Source: Pseudomonadota bacterium (GTDB taxonomy: Bacteria > Pseudomonadota > Gammaproteobacteria > Acidiferrobacterales > UBA6901). From it: a stretch of 8,951 nucleotides of DNA. A model generated the notes under the pieces. That model saw nothing but the letters and a program-made list of their open reading frames with translations, was not told the DNA's origin and made no database searches. Positions 7,853 to 8,951 of this stretch are shown in pieces; the first letter of the stretch is position 1; each line of letters begins with the position of its first letter. The stretch covers positions 1-8,951 of the forward strand of contig JAJXUF010000128.1 of the NCBI GenBank assembly GCA_021783175.1, read 5' to 3'. A program made the position numbers and the translations under genes.

Positions 7853-7883
7853 CCGGACATGCCGCTACGCGGGGCGGGTCCGG
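7853..7883. repeat. GC-rich inverted repeats upstream of infA
   Basis: CCGGAC (7853-7858) can pair with GTCCGG (7878-7883). Inside, CCGC (7862-7865) can pair with GCGG (7869-7872), giving a nested hairpin. An alternative pairing is CCGCCC (7849-7854) with GGGCGG (7872-7877). No T run follows. It may end the transcript of the small gene or shape the RNA upstream of infA; neither is certain. Confidence 0.3.
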
Positions 7884-7898
7884 TTCGTGCACAAACGC

Positions 7899-7927
7899 TT
7901 TACCATCATCGAGTCCTACGGCATGAT
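7899..7927 (+). promoter_or_regulatory. Candidate sigma-70 promoter of infA
   Basis: TTTACC (7899-7904) matches the -35 consensus at 4 of 6 and CATGAT (7922-7927) the -10 at 4 of 6, with a 17-bp spacer. The start would be near 7934, leaving a ~50-nt leader before the GTG of infA. This fits a highly expressed, separately transcribed gene, but the match is moderate. Confidence 0.4.
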
Positions 7928-7984
7928 ACGGCGCCAGCAGGCGGGGCGGACGAACGCAGCCCCTTATCAACCGCGAGGAACAGT

Positions 7985-8203
7985 GTGGCACGAGAAGAAA
8001 ATATTGAGATGGAAGGGACCATCGTTGAGACCCTCCCGAACACCCTTTTTCGGGTGAAGCTGGATAACGGACACGTGGTCACGGCCCACATATCTGGCAA
8101 GATGCGCAAGAACTACATCCGCATTCTCACCGGGGACAAGGTGACGGTTCAGCTGACACCTTACGACCTGTCGAAGGGGCGAATCGTTTTTCGCGCGCGC
8201 TGA
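7985..8203 (+). CDS. infA: Translation initiation factor IF-1
   Basis: The 72-residue product is IF-1, which binds the ribosomal A site during initiation together with IF-2 and IF-3. It is nearly the E. coli protein throughout: [39 protein letters not shown] and [20 protein letters not shown] are all present, forming the single OB-fold (S1-like) domain. The start is a GTG at 7985, preceded by AGGA at 7976-7979 with 5 nt spacing; it restores the full family length. The first in-frame ATG (8009) would lose eight conserved residues. The gene stands alone, not in a ribosomal-protein operon, and follows aat-bpt, as in Pseudomonas, where clpA and clpS come next. Here no clp gene follows inside the window. 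Confidence 0.97.
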   Translation: MAREENIEMEGTIVETLPNTLFRVKLDNGHVVTAHISGKMRKNYIRILTGDKVTVQLTPYDLSKGRIVFRAR

Positions 8204-8207
8204 ACGC

Positions 8208-8225
8208 GCAGCGAGTTGTCGCTGC
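8208..8225 (+). terminator. Hairpin after infA, possible terminator
   Basis: GCAGCGA (8208-8214) and TCGCTGC (8219-8225) form a perfect 7-bp stem with a GTTG loop, starting 5 nt after the infA stop. The following stretch is pyrimidine-rich (TCCCCCTTCCT) but has no clear T run, so termination would be weak or need other factors. A second small inverted repeat, CGGCC/GGCCG, lies at 8237-8254. Confidence 0.42.
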
Positions 8226-8274
8226 TCCCCCTTCCTCGGCCGTTGCATTGGCCGCAAACCCATCAATTCGCGAA

Positions 8275-8619
8275 TCAGCCGAAATGCCGATCTCCGACAA
8301 GCAGCGCCTCTGGCAGGTGCAGCTTGATCGCACCCGATACTTCCAGTATTACGCCGGGTTTGGGTCGCACTGAGACCCAGAGAAGATTGAGGCGCACGTT
8401 AAGATCGGCAAACACGACTTCGGCAAATTGGCCAAGAACCGCCTGAATGCGCCCGAGAGTGTCCGCCAGCTGATGCGCCGGCTTGTCGCGCAGACCGGGA
8501 AACAGCATCATGAAGTCACTCAGCCTCTGCCCAAACTCATCGCGCGTGGGTACACGCTCGTAGAGCGGCTGATTGGATTCGAAAACCAAGACCCGATGCT
8601 GCGCGGTCGGCAGTTTCAT
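8275..8619 (-). CDS. Hypothetical protein, 114 residues, unrecognised
   Basis: The ATG at 8619 has an AGGG ribosome-binding site at 8627-8630, 7 nt upstream, which supports a real gene. The product has no signal peptide, no cysteine and no clear membrane segment. It begins with a strand-like HRVLVFES (8-15), has a helical middle (about 28-65, QRLSDFMMLFPGLRDKPAHQ then LADTLGRIQAVLGQF), and ends in a hydrophobic stretch EVVFADLNVRLNLLWVSVRP (67-86) followed by EVSGAIKLHLPEALLVGD (93-110). This alternation suggests a small alpha/beta fold. It is convergent with infA (71 bp between stops) and lies downstream of a DsrE-like gene on the same strand, separated by 113 bp that contain two hairpins. 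I do not recognise the family, and give no function. Confidence 0.65.
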   Translation of the reverse strand: MKLPTAQHRVLVFESNQPLYERVPTRDEFGQRLSDFMMLFPGLRDKPAHQLADTLGRIQAVLGQFAEVVFADLNVRLNLLWVSVRPKPGVILEVSGAIKLHLPEALLVGDRHFG

Positions 8620-8670
8620 GGCTCTACCCTAGTCAATGCACCTAGGCTTGGCAAGAGCGGCGAGACACCG

Positions 8671-8703
8671 CAACTCCCCGGACAAACGCTGTCCGGGGAG
8701 TTG
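8671..8703. repeat. Perfect 14-bp hairpin between the DsrE-like gene and the 114-residue gene
   Basis: The arms CAACTCCCCGGACA (8671-8684) and TGTCCGGGGAGTTG (8690-8703) are exactly complementary around a 5-nt loop, AACGC. This is the strongest inverted repeat in the window. In the minus direction it lies about 30 nt after the DsrE-like stop, the position of a terminator, but the sequence after it has no T run. In the plus direction TTTT occurs only at 8712-8715. It may act as a transcript 3'-end stabiliser, a factor-dependent terminator or an attenuating structure. Confidence 0.6.
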
Positions 8704-8706
8704 AGG

Positions 8707-8720
8707 CGCCGTTTTCGGCG
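8707..8720. repeat. Second small hairpin next to the 14-bp one
   Basis: CGCCG (8707-8711) and CGGCG (8716-8720) pair around a TTTT loop (AAAA on the minus strand). It sits directly beside the 14-bp hairpin, 12 nt past the DsrE-like stop on the minus strand. The two could form tandem hairpins in the transcript end. Confidence 0.4.
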
Positions 8721-8732
8721 AGTTTCCCCTTG

Positions 8733-8951
8733 TTACGGTCGAATGACCGTGTACCCGGCTTGATTCAGCCGCACAATCTGCACGACTCCCTGAGGAACCG
8801 GGATGGACTCTGCGTCCAGCTTCGGCTTGTGACCCAGTTGCTTCGTCATGGCTGCCAAAGTGTTCTGGCAGGCGTCGAAGCGCACGCCATAAGTCGACAA
8901 ACTCTGAATGCGGTCCCGGTTCTTGTTGTTGGCGAACAGCAGCTTGAGCCC
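8733..8951 (-). CDS. DsrE/DsrF-like family protein, C-terminal part
   Basis: The frame runs in from the right edge and ends at a TAA at 8733, giving the last 72 residues; the N-terminal start is outside the window. The visible part matches the C-terminal half of small DsrE-like proteins (COG1416 type): GLKLLFANN near the start, IQSLSTYGVRFDACQNTL (15-32, window numbering) with a single Cys28, then PVPQGVVQIVRLNQAGY and the end TVIRP. DsrE proteins proper act in sulfur transfer in the cytoplasm; the COG1416 relatives often keep one cysteine but have no proven function. The family call rests on motif resemblance alone. It is upstream of the 114-residue gene on the same strand. Confidence 0.75.
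   Translation of the reverse strand, partial: GLKLLFANNKNRDRIQSLSTYGVRFDACQNTLAAMTKQLGHKPKLDAESIPVPQGVVQIVRLNQAGYTVIRP

Noticed and set aside
7400..7984. A tRNA gene near infA, as beside E. coli infA
   Set aside because: Read both gaps around the small gene; no cloverleaf arms, T-loop consensus or CCA end could be assembled.
8626..8654. TTGCCA and TAGGGT, 17 bp apart, as a promoter of the 114-residue gene
   Set aside because: The -10 matches only 3 of 6 bases and overlaps the AGGG ribosome-binding site, so a transcript would start at the ATG and lack that site.

Overview
The window is a stretch of GC-rich proteobacterial chromosome that is almost entirely housekeeping genes. Divergent rluD/bamD, a linked aat-bpt pair followed by infA, a FemAB-like acetyltransferase next to aat, and glnB beside a glutamine-dependent nadE suggest a gammaproteobacterium. 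The aat-bpt-infA order is the one I know from Pseudomonas. A betaproteobacterium is not excluded. I see no mobile element, CRISPR array, tRNA or rRNA.

Left part (1-2397): pgeF (yfiH, cut by the window edge) and rluD lie on the minus strand, with an 8-nt overlap and rluD upstream. They diverge from bamD across an 81-bp gap. Together they cover peptidoglycan editing, 23S rRNA pseudouridylation and outer-membrane protein assembly.

Middle (2421-4487): on the minus strand, nadE (glutamine-hydrolysing NAD+ synthetase) is followed by glnB (PII nitrogen/carbon sensor). The 98-bp gap carries a plausible internal promoter. The pair links nitrogen sensing to NAD+ synthesis. glnB meets bamD tail to tail with only 23 bp between them.

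Right-middle (4721-8203): on the plus strand come a FemAB/DUF482-like GNAT protein, aat, bpt, a small unknown 78-residue protein, and a stand-alone GTG-initiated infA. Aat and Bpt are the two N-end-rule transferases: they mark proteins that begin with Arg/Lys or Asp/Glu with Leu (or Phe) for ClpS/ClpAP. The FemAB-like protein belongs to the same GNAT-type fold, so three consecutive genes may encode enzymes of aminoacyl-tRNA-dependent type. The clpS/clpA genes that often lie next to infA are not in the window.

Right end (8275-8951): on the minus strand, a partial DsrE-like protein is followed by an unrecognised 114-residue protein. Between them is a perfect 14-bp hairpin next to a second small hairpin.

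No clearly new system is visible. The best leads are the GNAT transferase trio, the nadE-glnB junction, the hairpin pair beside the DsrE-like gene, and the two small unknown proteins.
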